Source of the DNA: Salinivibrio sp. ES.052
GTDB lineage: Bacteria; Pseudomonadota; Gammaproteobacteria; Enterobacterales; Vibrionaceae
DNA length: 64,000 bases
NCBI RefSeq assembly: GCF_900141775.1
Contig: NZ_FSRI01000001.1
Span: 558,001-622,000, forward strand
Direction: 5' to 3'
The notes beneath the pieces are model-generated. The model was not told the origin of the DNA, made no database searches, and saw only the letters and a list, made by a program, of their open reading frames with translations. Both the position numbers and the translations under genes were made by a program. The first letter of the stretch is position 1. The number at the start of each line of letters is the position of its first letter. Below are positions 51,423 through 61,869 of this stretch, in pieces.

Positions 51423-52235
51423 ATGCATTGGGTGAATGGACAACCCTGTCACGAGTTTGCCACTGCAGACCGAGGGCTACAGTTTGGTGATGGCTGTTTT
51501 ACCACGGGCCATGTGTATCGTGGTGTATTACTTGATCGTGATGCACACATATTGCGTCTACAAGATACCTGTCAGCGTCTAGCGATTGAACAAGTAGATT
51601 GGACTGGGTTGGCTCAGACCCTTGAGCAAGCATGCTGGCACTCAACGAGTGAGCAAGCGCTAAAGGTGATTATCACTCGAGGCCAAGGCGGACGAGGTTA
51701 CAGCCCACAAGGCTGTATTTCACCGACGGTTATTGTCAGTTTGCATCCTTTTCCGACCCACTATCGTGAGTGGCAACAGGAAGGCGTCAAGCTGGCTACA
51801 ACACCAATACAGTTAGGCGCTTCTCCGCTCCTCGCTGGGTTAAAACATTTAAATCGATTAGAGCAAGTATTGTTAAAGCGTTCGCTGATCGACACCTCAG
51901 CGGATGATCTTGTTGTAACAGACGTATTCGGTCACTTGGTTGAAACGACTGCATCCAACCTTTTCTGGCGTAGCGGCCATGTGGTATACACTCCTTCACT
52001 GGACAATGCGGGTGTCGCGGGGCTGATGCGCGAAAAAATCATGGCTGTGATCGATGGATTACCCGATTATCAGTGCCAGACCGTTTCCTTGGGAGAGTCC
52101 GCACTCTGGCAAGCCGAGGAGGTATTTATCTCCAATACCTTGATGAAGGTGGTTCCAGTGAACGCCATTAATCAAACGGATTACCACACACATACGCTGA
52201 CACAGGTATTACAACAGAGGTTAAATGCGTGCTAA
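51423..52235 (+). CDS. pabC: Aminodeoxychorismate lyase
   Basis: A 270-aa fold-type IV PLP enzyme making p-aminobenzoate for folate from aminodeoxychorismate. The N-terminus GQPCHEFATADRGLQFGDGC is typical, the PLP lysine is in LAGLKHLNRLEQVLLKR, and the C-terminal EEVFISNTLMKVVPV is conserved. GAGG is seven bases before the ATG. The stop overlaps the mltG start. Confidence 0.92.
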   Translation: MHWVNGQPCHEFATADRGLQFGDGCFTTGHVYRGVLLDRDAHILRLQDTCQRLAIEQVDWTGLAQTLEQACWHSTSEQALKVIITRGQGGRGYSPQGCISPTVIVSLHPFPTHYREWQQEGVKLATTPIQLGASPLLAGLKHLNRLEQVLLKRSLIDTSADDLVVTDVFGHLVETTASNLFWRSGHVVYTPSLDNAGVAGLMREKIMAVIDGLPDYQCQTVSLGESALWQAEEVFISNTLMKVVPVNAINQTDYHTHTLTQVLQQRLNAC

Positions 52236-53245
52236 AAAAGCGACTTTTGGGGATGATCAGTGTGATGATGATGCTGGTCTTGGTATCTGCAGCGATCGTA
52301 ATGTGGCAGACGAAAGCATTCATCTCAACGCCTCTATCTATTCAAGCTCCCCAATTATTCACCGTGCCGGCAGGCGCGCATTATCATCGGATAATGGGGC
52401 AGTTTGAAGACAAAGGCTGGGTGGATGAAAGTGTATGGGCGAGGGTGGCACCACGGCTTTATCCTGAATTGACCCGTATTCAAGCGGGGACCTTTCAAAT
52501 CGAGCCAGGACAGACCCTAGCACAAGTTTTTGCTAGCTTGCGCTCAGGCCAGCAATATCAAGATGTCATCACGTTTGTTGAGGGGAGTACTTTTGCTGAA
52601 TGGCGTGCGCAAATTCAATCCGCCCCTCATCTGACGCAGACACTTCAGCCGTGGGATGAAAGCAACATTGCGCAACGCCTTGGTGTTAGCCGTAAAAAGT
52701 TAGAGGGCTTATTGCTTCCAGAGACCTACTCTTATGATGTGGGTAATACGGACCTATCACTACTGCAGCGGGCATCACGAGCGATGGAGGAAGTGACACA
52801 ACAAGCGTGGGAGCAACGCACTGATGACTTACCCGTTGATACACCTTATGAATTGCTGATCCTAGCCTCCATTATTGAAAAAGAGACCGCTGTTGTCAGC
52901 GAGCGCAAAAAAGTCGCCTCTGTATTTGTTAACCGCCTGCGGCGAGGTATGCGTTTGCAAACTGATCCAACCGTTATTTATGGTATGGGTGATCAGTATG
53001 ATGGCAATATCCGCAAGCGTGATCTACGTACGCACACGCCATACAATACCTATGTAATCAATGGGCTCCCCCCTACACCGATTGCGATGCCTGGCAAGGC
53101 AGCTATTTTTGCAGCGGCCCAGCCTGCGCAAACTGATTATTACTACTTTGTTGCCACTGGCAAAGGCGGGCATCAATTTTCCACGACATTAGCCGAGCAC
53201 AATCGGGCGGTGCGTGATTATCTAAAAGTGTTGAAAAATCAATGA
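52229..53245 (+). CDS. mltG: Endolytic murein transglycosylase
   Basis: A 338-aa inner-membrane lytic transglycosylase (YceG) that ends nascent glycan strands. It starts with GTG at 52229 behind GAGG, inside the end of pabC. There is one N-terminal helix ([19 protein letters not shown]). The catalytic Glu is in [20 protein letters not shown], followed by [20 protein letters not shown] and [15 protein letters not shown]. Confidence 0.94.
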   Translation: MLKKRLLGMISVMMMLVLVSAAIVMWQTKAFISTPLSIQAPQLFTVPAGAHYHRIMGQFEDKGWVDESVWARVAPRLYPELTRIQAGTFQIEPGQTLAQVFASLRSGQQYQDVITFVEGSTFAEWRAQIQSAPHLTQTLQPWDESNIAQRLGVSRKKLEGLLLPETYSYDVGNTDLSLLQRASRAMEEVTQQAWEQRTDDLPVDTPYELLILASIIEKETAVVSERKKVASVFVNRLRRGMRLQTDPTVIYGMGDQYDGNIRKRDLRTHTPYNTYVINGLPPTPIAMPGKAAIFAAAQPAQTDYYYFVATGKGGHQFSTTLAEHNRAVRDYLKVLKNQ

Positions 53246-53883
53246 ATAATCATTTTATCGTAGTAGAAGGTTTAGAAGGCGCCGGCAAAAGTACGGCGAT
53301 TAGCCAAGTTAAACAAGTTCTGCATGATTTTGACATCGATGACGTTATTACTACGCGTGAACCCGGTGGCACCCCGCTTGCGGAACAGTTGCGAACCTTA
53401 GTTAAACAAGGTCACCCTGATGAGCCGCTAACTGACAAAGCCGAGTTATTGATGCTTTACGCTGCGCGTGTTCAGCTGGTCGAAAATGTGATTAAGCCAG
53501 CACTGGCAAGAGGGCAGTGGGTGATTGGGGATCGCCACGATATGTCGTCACAAGCTTATCAAGGTGGTGGACGCGGCATGGATACCTCACTCATGAAGAG
53601 TCTTAAAGACACCGTTCTTGGTGAGTTTTCACCTTCACTGACCTTATATATGGATATCGAGCCGGAAATAGGCTTGGCGCGAGCGCGTGGTCGTGGCGAG
53701 TTGGATCGGATTGAGAAGATGCAGATCGACTTTTTTGAGCGGACGAGGGCACGCTATTTAGCGCTAGCCCACCAGGATCCGAGTGTGGTGATCATTGATG
53801 CAAATCAACCGTTAGAAACGGTCACCGTGACGATTAAAACGGCATTAGTTAACTGGCTTAATCAACAAAAACGCTATGAATGA
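53242..53883 (+). CDS. tmk: Thymidylate kinase
   Basis: A 213-aa kinase converting dTMP to dTDP. The P-loop is [16 protein letters not shown], the DR(H/Y) motif is [20 protein letters not shown], and [14 protein letters not shown] binds substrate. It overlaps mltG and holB at its ends, a tight unit for cell growth functions. Confidence 0.95.
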   Translation: MNNHFIVVEGLEGAGKSTAISQVKQVLHDFDIDDVITTREPGGTPLAEQLRTLVKQGHPDEPLTDKAELLMLYAARVQLVENVIKPALARGQWVIGDRHDMSSQAYQGGGRGMDTSLMKSLKDTVLGEFSPSLTLYMDIEPEIGLARARGRGELDRIEKMQIDFFERTRARYLALAHQDPSVVIIDANQPLETVTVTIKTALVNWLNQQKRYE

Positions 53884-54868
53884 GTCTGCAATCGCCAATC
53901 ATCAAGCCCCTTTTGTCTTCCCGTGGTTTGAACCGGTTTGGGCACACTGGCAACAATTATTATCTAGCGCTCGCTTTCCTCATGCGGTGTTACTGTCCGC
54001 GCCGCCGGGAAGTGGTCGACGTGCGATGGCCAGCCAACTTGCTAAGGTGCGTTTGTGTAAATCGCAAACCGATAACGCCTGTGGGCATTGTCATAGTTGT
54101 CAGTTATTTGATGCCGGCAATCACCCTGATTTGCATTGGCTAGCACCTGAAAAAACGGGTAAGCAGATAGGCATTGATGCGATCCGAAAGGTGCAACGTC
54201 AAGCAATAGAGACGTCACAGTTGGGCGGGGCACGTTTTATTGTGATTGAACGCGTAGAAAGTCTTGGTGAGGCGGCGGCCAATGCGCTGTTGAAATCGCT
54301 CGAAGAGCCACCAGCAGGGTGTTATTTTGTGTTGTTGACAGATTCATTAGATAGTTTACTGGCAACCATCATAAGCCGTTGCAGTGTGTGGAAAGCCCCA
54401 CAGCCAGACGGTGAATCTGCTAAATATTGGATTGAGCAAGCACTGAAATGTTCCGTTCCTGATCATGCGGTCGGTCTATTCCGGGGGGCACCGCTAGCTG
54501 CGCGTGACTTTGTGGCATCGGGAGGGTTAGAGCATCACCATGCTGTGATCAATGGTTTTACCACCTACGTGAAGACCCACGTGGGCTTGTTTGATACCTT
54601 AGCGGTATTGACCTCACACTATCCCGCCTCGTTAGATTGGCTCAGCTACTTTCTTCTCGACGTGCTTAAATGGCGACAAGGGGCACAACATGCGATTGTG
54701 CACAGTTACCATCATCAGCAAGTTGCTGATGTGGCTAATCTCATGGGTACGCAGCAGACCCATATGGCATTACGACAATTACACCAGCTGCAGCGCCAGC
54801 TACAAACTCATACTGGGCTAAATACCGAATTGGTGCTTAGCCAATGGCTATTATCGATTGGAGAATAA
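53876..54868 (+). CDS. holB: DNA polymerase III subunit delta'
   Basis: A 330-aa clamp-loader subunit. The degenerate P-loop region is [18 protein letters not shown]. The zinc cysteines are in [18 protein letters not shown], and the sensor motifs are [20 protein letters not shown] and TIISRCSVW. Starts inside tmk at 53876. Confidence 0.92.
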   Translation: MNESAIANHQAPFVFPWFEPVWAHWQQLLSSARFPHAVLLSAPPGSGRRAMASQLAKVRLCKSQTDNACGHCHSCQLFDAGNHPDLHWLAPEKTGKQIGIDAIRKVQRQAIETSQLGGARFIVIERVESLGEAAANALLKSLEEPPAGCYFVLLTDSLDSLLATIISRCSVWKAPQPDGESAKYWIEQALKCSVPDHAVGLFRGAPLAARDFVASGGLEHHHAVINGFTTYVKTHVGLFDTLAVLTSHYPASLDWLSYFLLDVLKWRQGAQHAIVHSYHHQQVADVANLMGTQQTHMALRQLHQLQRQLQTHTGLNTELVLSQWLLSIGE

Positions 54869-54869
54869 C

Positions 54870-55649
54870 GTGTTAATAGACTCTCATTGCCATCTCGACA
54901 AACTGGATTATGATTCGTTGCACCAGAATGTTGCCGATGTTTTGGAGAAAGCGCAGGCAAGGGGCGTCGATTATTTTCTCTCCGTTGGCGTGACGCTAGA
55001 TAGCTTCCCGGCGATGCTCGAGATGATCCGACCTTACCCACATGTTTTCGCCTCGTGTGGCGTGCATCCTCTGGATATCGAAAATGGCTTCGATTATGAC
55101 CGATTGAAAGCCCTTGCGGCCGATGAACGCGTCGTGGCAGTGGGAGAGACGGGGCTTGATTACCATTATCAGCCTGAACTGGCTGAACAGCAGCAAGCGA
55201 TTTTTCGTCAGCATGTCCGTCTCGCGGTTGAGCTCAACAAGCCTTTGATTATTCATACACGTGCCGCGCGTGAAGATACCCTTGCTATCTTGCGCGAGGA
55301 AGGCGCAGAGCGCGTTGGCGGTGTGCTACACTGCTTTACAGAAAGCTATGAAATGGCAGAAGCGGCGATTGAGCTTGGCTTCTACATATCTATCTCTGGG
55401 ATTGTGACCTTTAATAAAGCCACGGAGCTTAAAGATGTGGTGCGACGCATACCGCTTGAGCGCTTGCTAGTTGAGACAGACTCGCCTTATTTGGCCCCTG
55501 TTCCACATCGTGGTAAACAAAATCAGCCTGCGTATGTCAAAGAAGTCGCTGAGTATGTGGCGATGTTAAAAGGTGAGTCGGTTGAGACTGTCTGTGATGT
55601 CACTAGCAGAAACTTTTTTGCACTTTTTTCGAGCGCAAATCCTCTGTAA
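54870..55649 (+). CDS. ycfH: TatD-family metal-dependent hydrolase (YcfH)
   Basis: A 259-aa amidohydrolase-fold DNase-like enzyme. GTG at 54870, one base after the holB stop and with GGAG at ideal distance, gives the family start VLIDSHCHLDK. Metal ligands are in this HCH motif, GETGLDYHYQPELAEQQ, PLIIHTRAAREDTL, LHCFTES and LVETDSPYLAPVPHRGK. Its E. coli homologue sits at the same place after holB. Substrate not settled. Confidence 0.92.
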   Translation: MLIDSHCHLDKLDYDSLHQNVADVLEKAQARGVDYFLSVGVTLDSFPAMLEMIRPYPHVFASCGVHPLDIENGFDYDRLKALAADERVVAVGETGLDYHYQPELAEQQQAIFRQHVRLAVELNKPLIIHTRAAREDTLAILREEGAERVGGVLHCFTESYEMAEAAIELGFYISISGIVTFNKATELKDVVRRIPLERLLVETDSPYLAPVPHRGKQNQPAYVKEVAEYVAMLKGESVETVCDVTSRNFFALFSSANPL

Positions 55650-55655
55650 TTCAAC

Positions 55656-55682
55656 AAGCCCGATGGTTCGATCGGGCTTTTT
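55656..55682 (+). terminator. Terminator after ycfH
   Basis: AAGCCCGAT and ATCGGGCTT pair around GGTTCG and run into TTTTT. Confidence 0.9.
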
Positions 55683-56261
55683 CCCTCTCTGTTTTTGCTG
55701 TTACACGGCGAGTATAAAAACCGACTCTTTTTATGCCGTTTAGCCTCATCGTCCACAGACTTTTCTGGTTATTTTTTTGTCTATTTTTGGTCATGTTTGC
55801 GTCAATTTAGCGCGTTAATATGGGTGAAAATAGAGTATTGATCTGACGCAATAAAATACATATCTATATGAAAAATAATAAATAAAATGCTTTTTTCACT
55901 TTGTATTACGCGCTGTATTAATTTGTTACGTGAAATAACTTTGTTAGGATCGACGTTGATATTTTTTTAATCTATCGCTTTACGCCATTCCGATAAGATA
56001 ATTCTTTTTTTATTAAATAGTTATGACAATTTTTGCTGTTTTTGTCGTCAATCCTAATTGTGATCTATATTTACTTTTTAATCAGTAGAATCGTCACTGA
56101 TAGGCAAGGTGATGATTAGCACCTTATAGTTTGGGTGAGTTCAATAATCACAAATCGTCTGTGCTCTAGGCGCCTGTTGTTTCGAGTGACCTCTCGCGAG
56201 GGAACTGAAAGGTAAGTCTACAGAGACACATTGTTAAACGTCCTTGTCAGGAGCAAGAACT
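55683..56261. promoter_or_regulatory. AT-rich ptsG upstream region
   Basis: A 579-base, strongly AT-rich gap. An inverted repeat AAGGTG / CACCTT lies at 56106-56125. CTCGCGAG at 56193-56200 can form a hairpin in the mRNA leader. TTGTGATCTATATTTAC near 56059 resembles a weak CRP site. No gene is supported. Confidence 0.45.
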
Positions 56262-57689
56262 ATGTCAAAAAACCTCTTTGCAAATCTGCAAAAAGTCGGT
56301 AAGGCGCTGATGCTACCAGTATCTGTGCTTCCGGTTGCAGGTATACTCTTGGGTGTTGGTGCTGCCAACTTTAGCTGGATGCCAGATATTGTTTCTCAAA
56401 TGATGGAACAAGCTGGTGGGTCTGTATTTGGTCAGATGGCCTTGCTGTTTGCTGTGGGTGTTGCCCTTGGCTTTACCAACAATGATGGTGTTTCGGGTCT
56501 GTCTGCGATTGTCGGTTATGGCATCATGGTGGCAACGCTTGATGTGATGGCACCGGTTATGGGCGCTGACGTCATCAAGACAGGGGTACTTGGCGGTATT
56601 CTTTCTGGTGCTGTTGCCGCGTGGACCTTTAATCGTTTCTACACGATTCAACTGCCTGACTACCTTGGCTTCTTTGCCGGTAAACGGTCGGTGCCAATCA
56701 TTACCGGTTTCATCTCTATTGCGCTTGGTGTGATCCTTTCTGTTATCTGGCCACCAATTGGCAGTGGTATCGCCTCTTTCTCTCACTGGGCTGCGACACA
56801 AGATCCTGTCACTGCATTTGGTATCTATGGTGTCGTCGAGCGTGCACTTATCCCATTCGGTTTGCACCACATCTGGAACGTACCTTTCTTCTATGAAGCG
56901 GGTAGCTGTGTGAACAATGCGGGCGAGCAAGTCAATGGTATTATGACCTGCTTCTTGACCGCGAACGATGTCACCCGTGAAGCAGGCAATGGCTTTGGTC
57001 AGCTTGCCGGTGGTTATTTGTTCAAAATGTTCGGTCTGCCAGCGGCGGCGTTTGCTATCGCGCACTCTGCTAAGCCAGAGAACCGTGCCAAAATCATGGG
57101 TATCATGGCATCAGCAGCACTGACTTCGTTCTTAACCGGTATTACTGAACCTATCGAGTTCTCGTTCCTGTTCATCGCGCCCGTACTTTACGGTATCCAC
57201 GCGCTTATGGCAGGCGCGGCGTATGTCCTGACTAACGCACTGGGTGTTGTTCATGGTCACACCTTCTCGAACGGCTTTATTGACTTTATCGTCCAAATGC
57301 CACGCGCTGAGAACGTCACCACATTGGTGCTCCTGGGTCTTGCTTATGGTGTGCTGTACTACATCGTGTTCCGTGTTGTGATTCGTACTCTCGATCTGAA
57401 AACACCGGGTCGTGAAGACGAAACCATTGAAACATCAACGGCAACGGGCTCAGAGCTTGCGGGTGACTTGGTTGCAGCCTTCGGTGGTAAAGATAATATT
57501 ACCGGTCTGGATGCATGTATTACACGTCTACGTGTTTCGGTTGCGGATACTGAAATTGTTGACCAAGACAAGCTGAAGCAACTCGGTGCCGCGGGCGTGG
57601 TTGTGGTATCGGGTGGCGTACAAGCTATCTTTGGTACCAAATCAGATAACCTGCGTACTGAAATGGATAACTGGATGCGCGCGCAGTAA
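56262..57689 (+). CDS. ptsG: PTS glucose permease IIBC
   Basis: A 475-aa glucose transporter with an N-terminal IIC channel ([33 protein letters not shown] and the [20 protein letters not shown] loop). The C-terminal IIB domain has its phospho-Cys in [16 protein letters not shown]. It takes its phosphate from a separate Crr-type IIA. CAGGAG precedes the ATG at 56262; the frame opens six codons earlier. Same position after ycfH as in E. coli. Confidence 0.95.
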   Translation: MSKNLFANLQKVGKALMLPVSVLPVAGILLGVGAANFSWMPDIVSQMMEQAGGSVFGQMALLFAVGVALGFTNNDGVSGLSAIVGYGIMVATLDVMAPVMGADVIKTGVLGGILSGAVAAWTFNRFYTIQLPDYLGFFAGKRSVPIITGFISIALGVILSVIWPPIGSGIASFSHWAATQDPVTAFGIYGVVERALIPFGLHHIWNVPFFYEAGSCVNNAGEQVNGIMTCFLTANDVTREAGNGFGQLAGGYLFKMFGLPAAAFAIAHSAKPENRAKIMGIMASAALTSFLTGITEPIEFSFLFIAPVLYGIHALMAGAAYVLTNALGVVHGHTFSNGFIDFIVQMPRAENVTTLVLLGLAYGVLYYIVFRVVIRTLDLKTPGREDETIETSTATGSELAGDLVAAFGGKDNITGLDACITRLRVSVADTEIVDQDKLKQLGAAGVVVVSGGVQAIFGTKSDNLRTEMDNWMRAQ

Positions 57690-57714
57690 TCTCTTGGGAT
57701 GCTTCGCGACATAT

Positions 57715-57744
57715 AAAGGGGTAGCATAATGCTACCCCTTTTTT
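57715..57744. terminator. Bidirectional terminator between ptsG and lysO
   Basis: GGGGTAGCAT and ATGCTACCCC pair with almost no loop; T-run on the right and A-run on the left allow termination from both converging genes. Confidence 0.9.
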
Positions 57745-57764
57745 ATTGGATGATATCTGAATCG

Positions 57765-58670
57765 TTAAGCCCCTAAGGAGAGGAAGAACAACATCAGTAT
57801 TGGGACCAGCAAGCTGAGAATAAAGCCACTGACAATCGCAATAGGTACACAGCGAATGCCACCAGTGCTTTGAATGATCGGTAAGGTGAAATCCATGGCG
57901 GTGGCGCCGCCATAACCAATCGCGGTGAGCGGGTAGCGACGGATTAACATGGGAATGATCATAATCGCCACTAATTCGCGGGCGAGCTCGAGAATGAATG
58001 AAGCCCCGCCATAGACAGGACCTAAACCGTCGCCCATTAAGATCCCCGCCAACGAATACCAACCAAAGCCGGATGCCATCGCCAATCCGTGATGATAGGG
58101 AATATCGAGCCACCAAGCCGCTAAAAGCCCTCCCGGTAACGAGGTCACAACCACAAGCGCAGCAATCATCAATCCACTTTTATTGAGGATAATTTGTTTC
58201 AGTGTCATGCCACTGTTGCGCAGCTGAATACCAATCAGTAAGAGTAAAAGTAATAAAATTCCCTCACTGGCCGTATCGACCCAAGAAAGATCTTGGTTGA
58301 GTAAGAGCCCCACTACCAAGCCAACTACCACCGCGGCGATAAGCTTGCCTGATTCTGACATCATGGCACCTAGTGTCAGCTTATGTTGGTGTCCGTGGGT
58401 TTCGGTCGGGAGAAGTTTATCGAGAATCGGAAGAGCAAGTAGGTTCGCCGCCCCGATACAGACAAAGAAAGTGACTGCAAAATATAAAATGGTGGAAATA
58501 TGCTGCCCTAAGTTATCCAGCCCCGCGAGACTTAAGCCCATCAATACTAAGATCACCATCACCAGCCGCATGGTGAGGGTATTCACTGCGTTGAGGTAGC
58601 GCTCCTGCTTAAGGGGGATCAAATAGCCGATAATAAGCGGCGAGAAGATGAGTAACATCCCTGAAAACAT
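57765..58670 (-). CDS. lysO: Lysine exporter LysO
   Basis: A 301-aa polytopic inner-membrane protein of the LysO (YbjE, DUF340) family. The start MFSGMLLIFSPLIIGYLIPL, the middle GIQLRNSGMTLKQIILNKSG, and MASGFGWYSLAGILM and ARELVAIMIIPMLIRR match E. coli LysO. It exports lysine and toxic analogues. It has about nine helices and converges on ptsG. Confidence 0.92.
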   Translation of the reverse strand: MFSGMLLIFSPLIIGYLIPLKQERYLNAVNTLTMRLVMVILVLMGLSLAGLDNLGQHISTILYFAVTFFVCIGAANLLALPILDKLLPTETHGHQHKLTLGAMMSESGKLIAAVVVGLVVGLLLNQDLSWVDTASEGILLLLLLLIGIQLRNSGMTLKQIILNKSGLMIAALVVVTSLPGGLLAAWWLDIPYHHGLAMASGFGWYSLAGILMGDGLGPVYGGASFILELARELVAIMIIPMLIRRYPLTAIGYGGATAMDFTLPIIQSTGGIRCVPIAIVSGFILSLLVPILMLFFLSLGA

Positions 58671-58781
58671 CTGATTTAGCTCGGTGTTAAGAAAGTAGAG
58701 CTTGAGGTTATCAATCGGTTAATAGGCGGGTCAATAAAATCAGACAAAGGTGGCCCTGTATCGTGCCACCAGATGTAAATA

Positions 58782-59705
58782 TTAAATACTACTTGCTTCG
58801 ATCACTTGATTGAGTTGGCGAGAAAACTCGTGATCATCAAGGTTTGATAGTTCATATAACGCGTCGGCACCGGAGGCAGTGATTTCAACGTCATGTTCCT
58901 CAATAGCATCATCATTGCGCCGAAACATCAGCAGGTGGTTAGCCATTCTTGCCACATCAAGATAGGTAATGTCAGGGCGCGGCTTCGTGTAGAGCTTGTT
59001 ATTAATGGCAACTTCAATGAAGTCACGATCAAATTGCCATTGTTTCAGTACTAACCGACTGCAATCGCCGGCGAGAGAGAAAAAGACTTGTTCCGCGATA
59101 TCAAATTTAAGGTAGTGTCCTTGATTAACGAATCGCTGAAACTCGCCAATCACACAATATAAACCGATATCGGCGAGTAAACCAACAATCAAGGCTTTCT
59201 CTGGCTCTATTGCTAAAGGCTCGTCGCAGTAGTTTCTCACTGTTTGTGTGACTAATGCCATGGCAGCTGCAAACTCGCGTGATCGTTGAGCGCTGTGTTT
59301 CAGCAGGGCGTTGCATTCACGTGAAAACATCGCATCACTTTTTAACTGGTAAATGGCCGTTGCGGTAATGATACCTAACACGCGATCAACCCCAAGTCGA
59401 GAAACGGCAGTTTGAATATTCTTGCACTGGCCCGTCGCCCTTGGAGCAAACAGGGCAGAGTTCGCCGCTTTAAGTACCGCACCAGATAAGCTCGGATCTT
59501 CCATTAAGAGAAGCGCAATATCTCGCATTGTAGTATCAGCTTGCTGACTCGCGCGTTGTATCGACAGAATGGTGTCCGGTAAAGGGGGGAGGGTAAGGCG
59601 GTTGACGCGTACGGTTTCGACAGCACGTTTATAAAATTCGGTTTCGAGGGAGCGCAAATATTTATCGCGATCCGGGGAAACCCAGAAAAATGACAGATGA
59701 TCCAT
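58782..59705 (-). CDS. HDOD-domain protein
   Basis: A 307-aa cytoplasmic protein with an HDOD domain over about residues 35-240: VNRLTLPPLPDTILSIQRAS, then LLMEDPSLSGAVLKAANSA and TAVSRLGVDRVLGIIT. The usual HD metal pair is absent, as in most HDOD proteins, which act in signalling without hydrolysis. The C-terminal 60 residues are acidic. Neighbouring genes give no clue to its partner. Confidence 0.88.
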   Translation of the reverse strand: MDHLSFFWVSPDRDKYLRSLETEFYKRAVETVRVNRLTLPPLPDTILSIQRASQQADTTMRDIALLLMEDPSLSGAVLKAANSALFAPRATGQCKNIQTAVSRLGVDRVLGIITATAIYQLKSDAMFSRECNALLKHSAQRSREFAAAMALVTQTVRNYCDEPLAIEPEKALIVGLLADIGLYCVIGEFQRFVNQGHYLKFDIAEQVFFSLAGDCSRLVLKQWQFDRDFIEVAINNKLYTKPRPDITYLDVARMANHLLMFRRNDDAIEEHDVEITASGADALYELSNLDDHEFSRQLNQVIEASSI

Positions 59706-59833
59706 AAGTCCCGATAGTGTGTGTCACCAAGCAGCATAGTAATACGGCCAAAAGCAAAATAGAACGGCCTTTGACTGGATCAGTGAGCCTGGTTGAATCT
59801 TTAGTGATAGTTTAAACACCCAATGACTCGCGC

Positions 59834-60415
59834 CTATTCTTGGTCAATAAGCGGGTAGCGCAGTAGTCTATCAATAAACTCGGCCACTAATAAGGCGTTA
59901 GGTTGTGAGAGTAACAATTGTTTTTGTTTTACCTCAATCGGTAAGAGTTCTAACCAACGTAAACATACCCAGCAGGTGTCATCGTATTGGGTTAACTGAA
60001 AATGGTCATGTCGTCCAGGGTTAGATCGATAGTACTGTTTCAGCTTATCACTGAGGTAAGCATAATGATCAGGAAGAGGTTGCCGTTGCCACTGCGGTAA
60101 AGGAGCATGATGAGCGATGTTAACATCGCCGTTTATTACTTCGATGGTGTCAACTTTAACATTTTCAATTCCTTGTAATGTCAGAGCGATTTGCTGGGGC
60201 CCGTAATGATTAAAGTCGGCGACGTGACATAAAGTCACAATGGGGGAAATGGCATTCGGACGGTGATCCGCTTCGGCTTCATTTTTCATCGCGACCAAAA
60301 GCTGTGGCGGATCGCCAGCGTGTGGTAGTGCATTCAAATAGAAGGACTCAGTGACCACATAGGTATGTAACCCGCCTGGTAATAAATGGTTGGCCTCAAT
60401 CAATATGGGATGCAT
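59834..60415 (-). CDS. Lon substrate-binding-domain protein
   Basis: A 193-aa protein resembling the N-terminal domain of Lon protease without the ATPase or protease parts. The features are HLLPGGLHTYVVTESFYLNAL near the start, and SPIVTLCHVADFN, LTLQGIENVKV and the WLELLPIEVKQKQLLL helix. AAAGGG is seven bases from the ATG at 60415 (earlier ATG at 60421 is too close). It is divergent from tfoX. Function unknown; it may bind unfolded proteins. Confidence 0.75.
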   Translation of the reverse strand: MHPILIEANHLLPGGLHTYVVTESFYLNALPHAGDPPQLLVAMKNEAEADHRPNAISPIVTLCHVADFNHYGPQQIALTLQGIENVKVDTIEVINGDVNIAHHAPLPQWQRQPLPDHYAYLSDKLKQYYRSNPGRHDHFQLTQYDDTCWVCLRWLELLPIEVKQKQLLLSQPNALLVAEFIDRLLRYPLIDQE

Positions 60416-60421
60416 CGACAT

Positions 60422-60711
60422 ACCCTTTCTCCGCCCATCGTTATCTTATTTACCAATTTAGCGCACTCACCACCAAAGATTAAACCGTGGTAAGCCAGAG
60501 ACTTTATTTAATTGAAAAAAAATGTGTTTCGTAAATGTGACAAAGTCCGCACTAAAATAGTGGTCTATGTAATGAGGAGTGATCAAATGCATAGTATTTC
60601 ATATCAATCTGATGCATCCTTCTGTCTGAAATAATCATGCACTATGACTAACTTATCAGTCAAATAATGAGTGTTCATCATTCACGATTCGGGGATTAGG
60701 GAGAACCTTTG
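60422..60711 (+). promoter_or_regulatory. tfoX promoter and leader
   Basis: The gap between the Lon-domain gene and tfoX. TGTGACAAAGTCCGCACT at 60536-60553 is a possible CRP half-site region. In Vibrio tfoX translation is repressed by its leader and relieved by the chitin-induced small RNA TfoR; this leader is the expected target. It contains a short open frame at 60587-60634. Confidence 0.5.
60587..60634 (+). CDS. Possible 15-aa leader peptide upstream of tfoX
   Basis: ATG at 60587 follows GAGGAG with near-ideal spacing and encodes MHSISYQSDASFCLK then TAA. It ends 77 bases before the tfoX start. The ribosome site is stronger than many in this window. It may be a regulatory upstream frame, or the purine-rich stretch may serve RNA pairing instead. 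Confidence 0.35.
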   Translation: MHSISYQSDASFCLK

Positions 60712-61299
60712 ATGGAGAAACAGTTTAGAGCCCAAGTAATGACTTTTTTAAATAACTTTGGTGATATGGAGCTACGCTCAATGTTTGGTGGTACCGGTTT
60801 TTTCTATCAGGGCGCCATGTTTGCGCTGCTGACCGGTAAACGATTTTATCTTCGTGGCGGTAGTGTGTTGAGTAACGATTTGCTCGAAAAAGGGTGCGAT
60901 AAATTTGTCCATGTAAAGAAAAGCTCATCTGCCGTCGTGAATTATTATGATGTGACTGAGCTACATATAAGCGGACACCCCGATCTAAATGAATTGACTG
61001 AGCGATCTCTGGCACAGGCAGTGAATGATAAAGCCCGTAAAACCTGCGGCAATTACCGTCGTTTGCGTGATTTACCTAATCTTCGATTGACAATAGAACG
61101 TATGTTAAAGAAATCGGGCGTCGAGGATGTATCCACGTTTTATAGTATGGCGCCAGAGGAGATGTTTCGTCGTTTACAAGTAACACATGGTAAAGATGTC
61201 GATTTATGTCTTCTTTGGAAACTAGCTGGTGCTCAGCAAGGTCGACATTGGAAGCTCATTGAGCAAGATGAGCGTGAACGCCTATTATCTGCAGTCTAA
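60712..61299 (+). CDS. tfoX: Competence regulator TfoX (Sxy)
   Basis: A 195-aa regulator needed, with CRP, for natural transformation on chitin. The TfoX N-terminal domain has MELRSMFGGTGFFYQGAMFA and KRFYLRGGS; the C-terminal domain has LRDLPNLRLTIERMLKKSG and LLWKLAGAQQGRHWKLI. The frame opens at a TTG (60709), but ATG at 60712 with GGGAG is the natural start. Its presence with ChiS and the chitin operon fits a chitin-competence circuit. Confidence 0.93.
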   Translation: MEKQFRAQVMTFLNNFGDMELRSMFGGTGFFYQGAMFALLTGKRFYLRGGSVLSNDLLEKGCDKFVHVKKSSSAVVNYYDVTELHISGHPDLNELTERSLAQAVNDKARKTCGNYRRLRDLPNLRLTIERMLKKSGVEDVSTFYSMAPEEMFRRLQVTHGKDVDLCLLWKLAGAQQGRHWKLIEQDERERLLSAV

Positions 61300-61317
61300 T
61301 CCTCCTTTTATGGCGTG

Positions 61318-61357
61318 AGTGCCACCCTCTATAGGTTGTATAGGTTGGCACTTTTTT
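61318..61357 (+). terminator. Terminator after tfoX
   Basis: AGTGCCA (61318-61324) and TGGCACT (61346-61352) pair across a 21-base loop that can form further pairs (CCTATA/TATAGG). A T-run follows. Confidence 0.8.
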
Positions 61358-61477
61358 GTTAGAGCAAGGCATCCAACTGTTTTATTCCACCTTATATCGC
61401 GTGAATTTTGGTCAAGAGAGTGGTAGAAATGTGATGTTTGAATAAATAATCGACGGTTAAACCTCAAAACGATAATT

Positions 61478-61510
61478 TTTGCGTGACAGTGAGAAAGAAT
61501 TATGTAGAAT
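61478..61510 (+). promoter_or_regulatory. Likely promoter of the tRNA cluster
   Basis: TTGCGT (about 61479-61484) and TATGTA/TAGAAT (about 61501-61510) are spaced like a sigma-70 promoter, some 33 bases before tRNA-Cys. Confidence 0.4.
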
Positions 61511-61542
61511 TCAAACCACTTAGCCGAGAGGTGAAGCGCGAA

Positions 61543-61616
61543 GGCGCGTTGGCAGAGTGGCTATGCAGCGGATTGCAAATCCGTGGACCTCGGTTCGACT
61601 CCGGGACGCGCCTCCA
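61543..61616 (+). tRNA. tRNA-Cys (GCA)
   Basis: Cloverleaf with acceptor GGCGCGT / ACGCGCC, anticodon loop ATTGCAAAT (anticodon GCA), T-loop GGTTCGACTCC and encoded CCA end. First of four tRNAs. Confidence 0.95.
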
Positions 61617-61641
61617 TGAAACTCTGGCTGGTATAAACGGA

Positions 61642-61718
<77 letters not shown>

Positions 61719-61753
61719 ATTTTTAAAGCGTATTGCAACGCTTAATTGCATAG

Positions 61754-61829
61754 GCGACATTAGCTCAGCTGGTAGAGCGCGACCTTGCCAAGGTCGAGGT
61801 CACGAGTTCGAACCTCGTATGTCGCTCCA
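61754..61829 (+). tRNA. tRNA-Gly (GCC)
   Basis: Acceptor GCGACAT / ATGTCGC, anticodon loop CTTGCCAAG (anticodon GCC), T-arm GAGTTCGAACCTC and encoded CCA. Confidence 0.95.
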
Positions 61830-61869
61830 AATTAAAAACAGTGGCGTAAGCGGCTGAAAAGAATTGCGT

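Noticed and set aside
56313-57065. 250-aa minus-strand frame across ptsG
   Set aside because: Shadow of a strongly conserved gene; composition atypical of a protein and no start signal.
57625-58116. 163-aa minus-strand frame overlapping lysO
   Set aside because: Alternative frame of lysO with Trp/His/Arg-rich composition; lysO itself aligns along its length.
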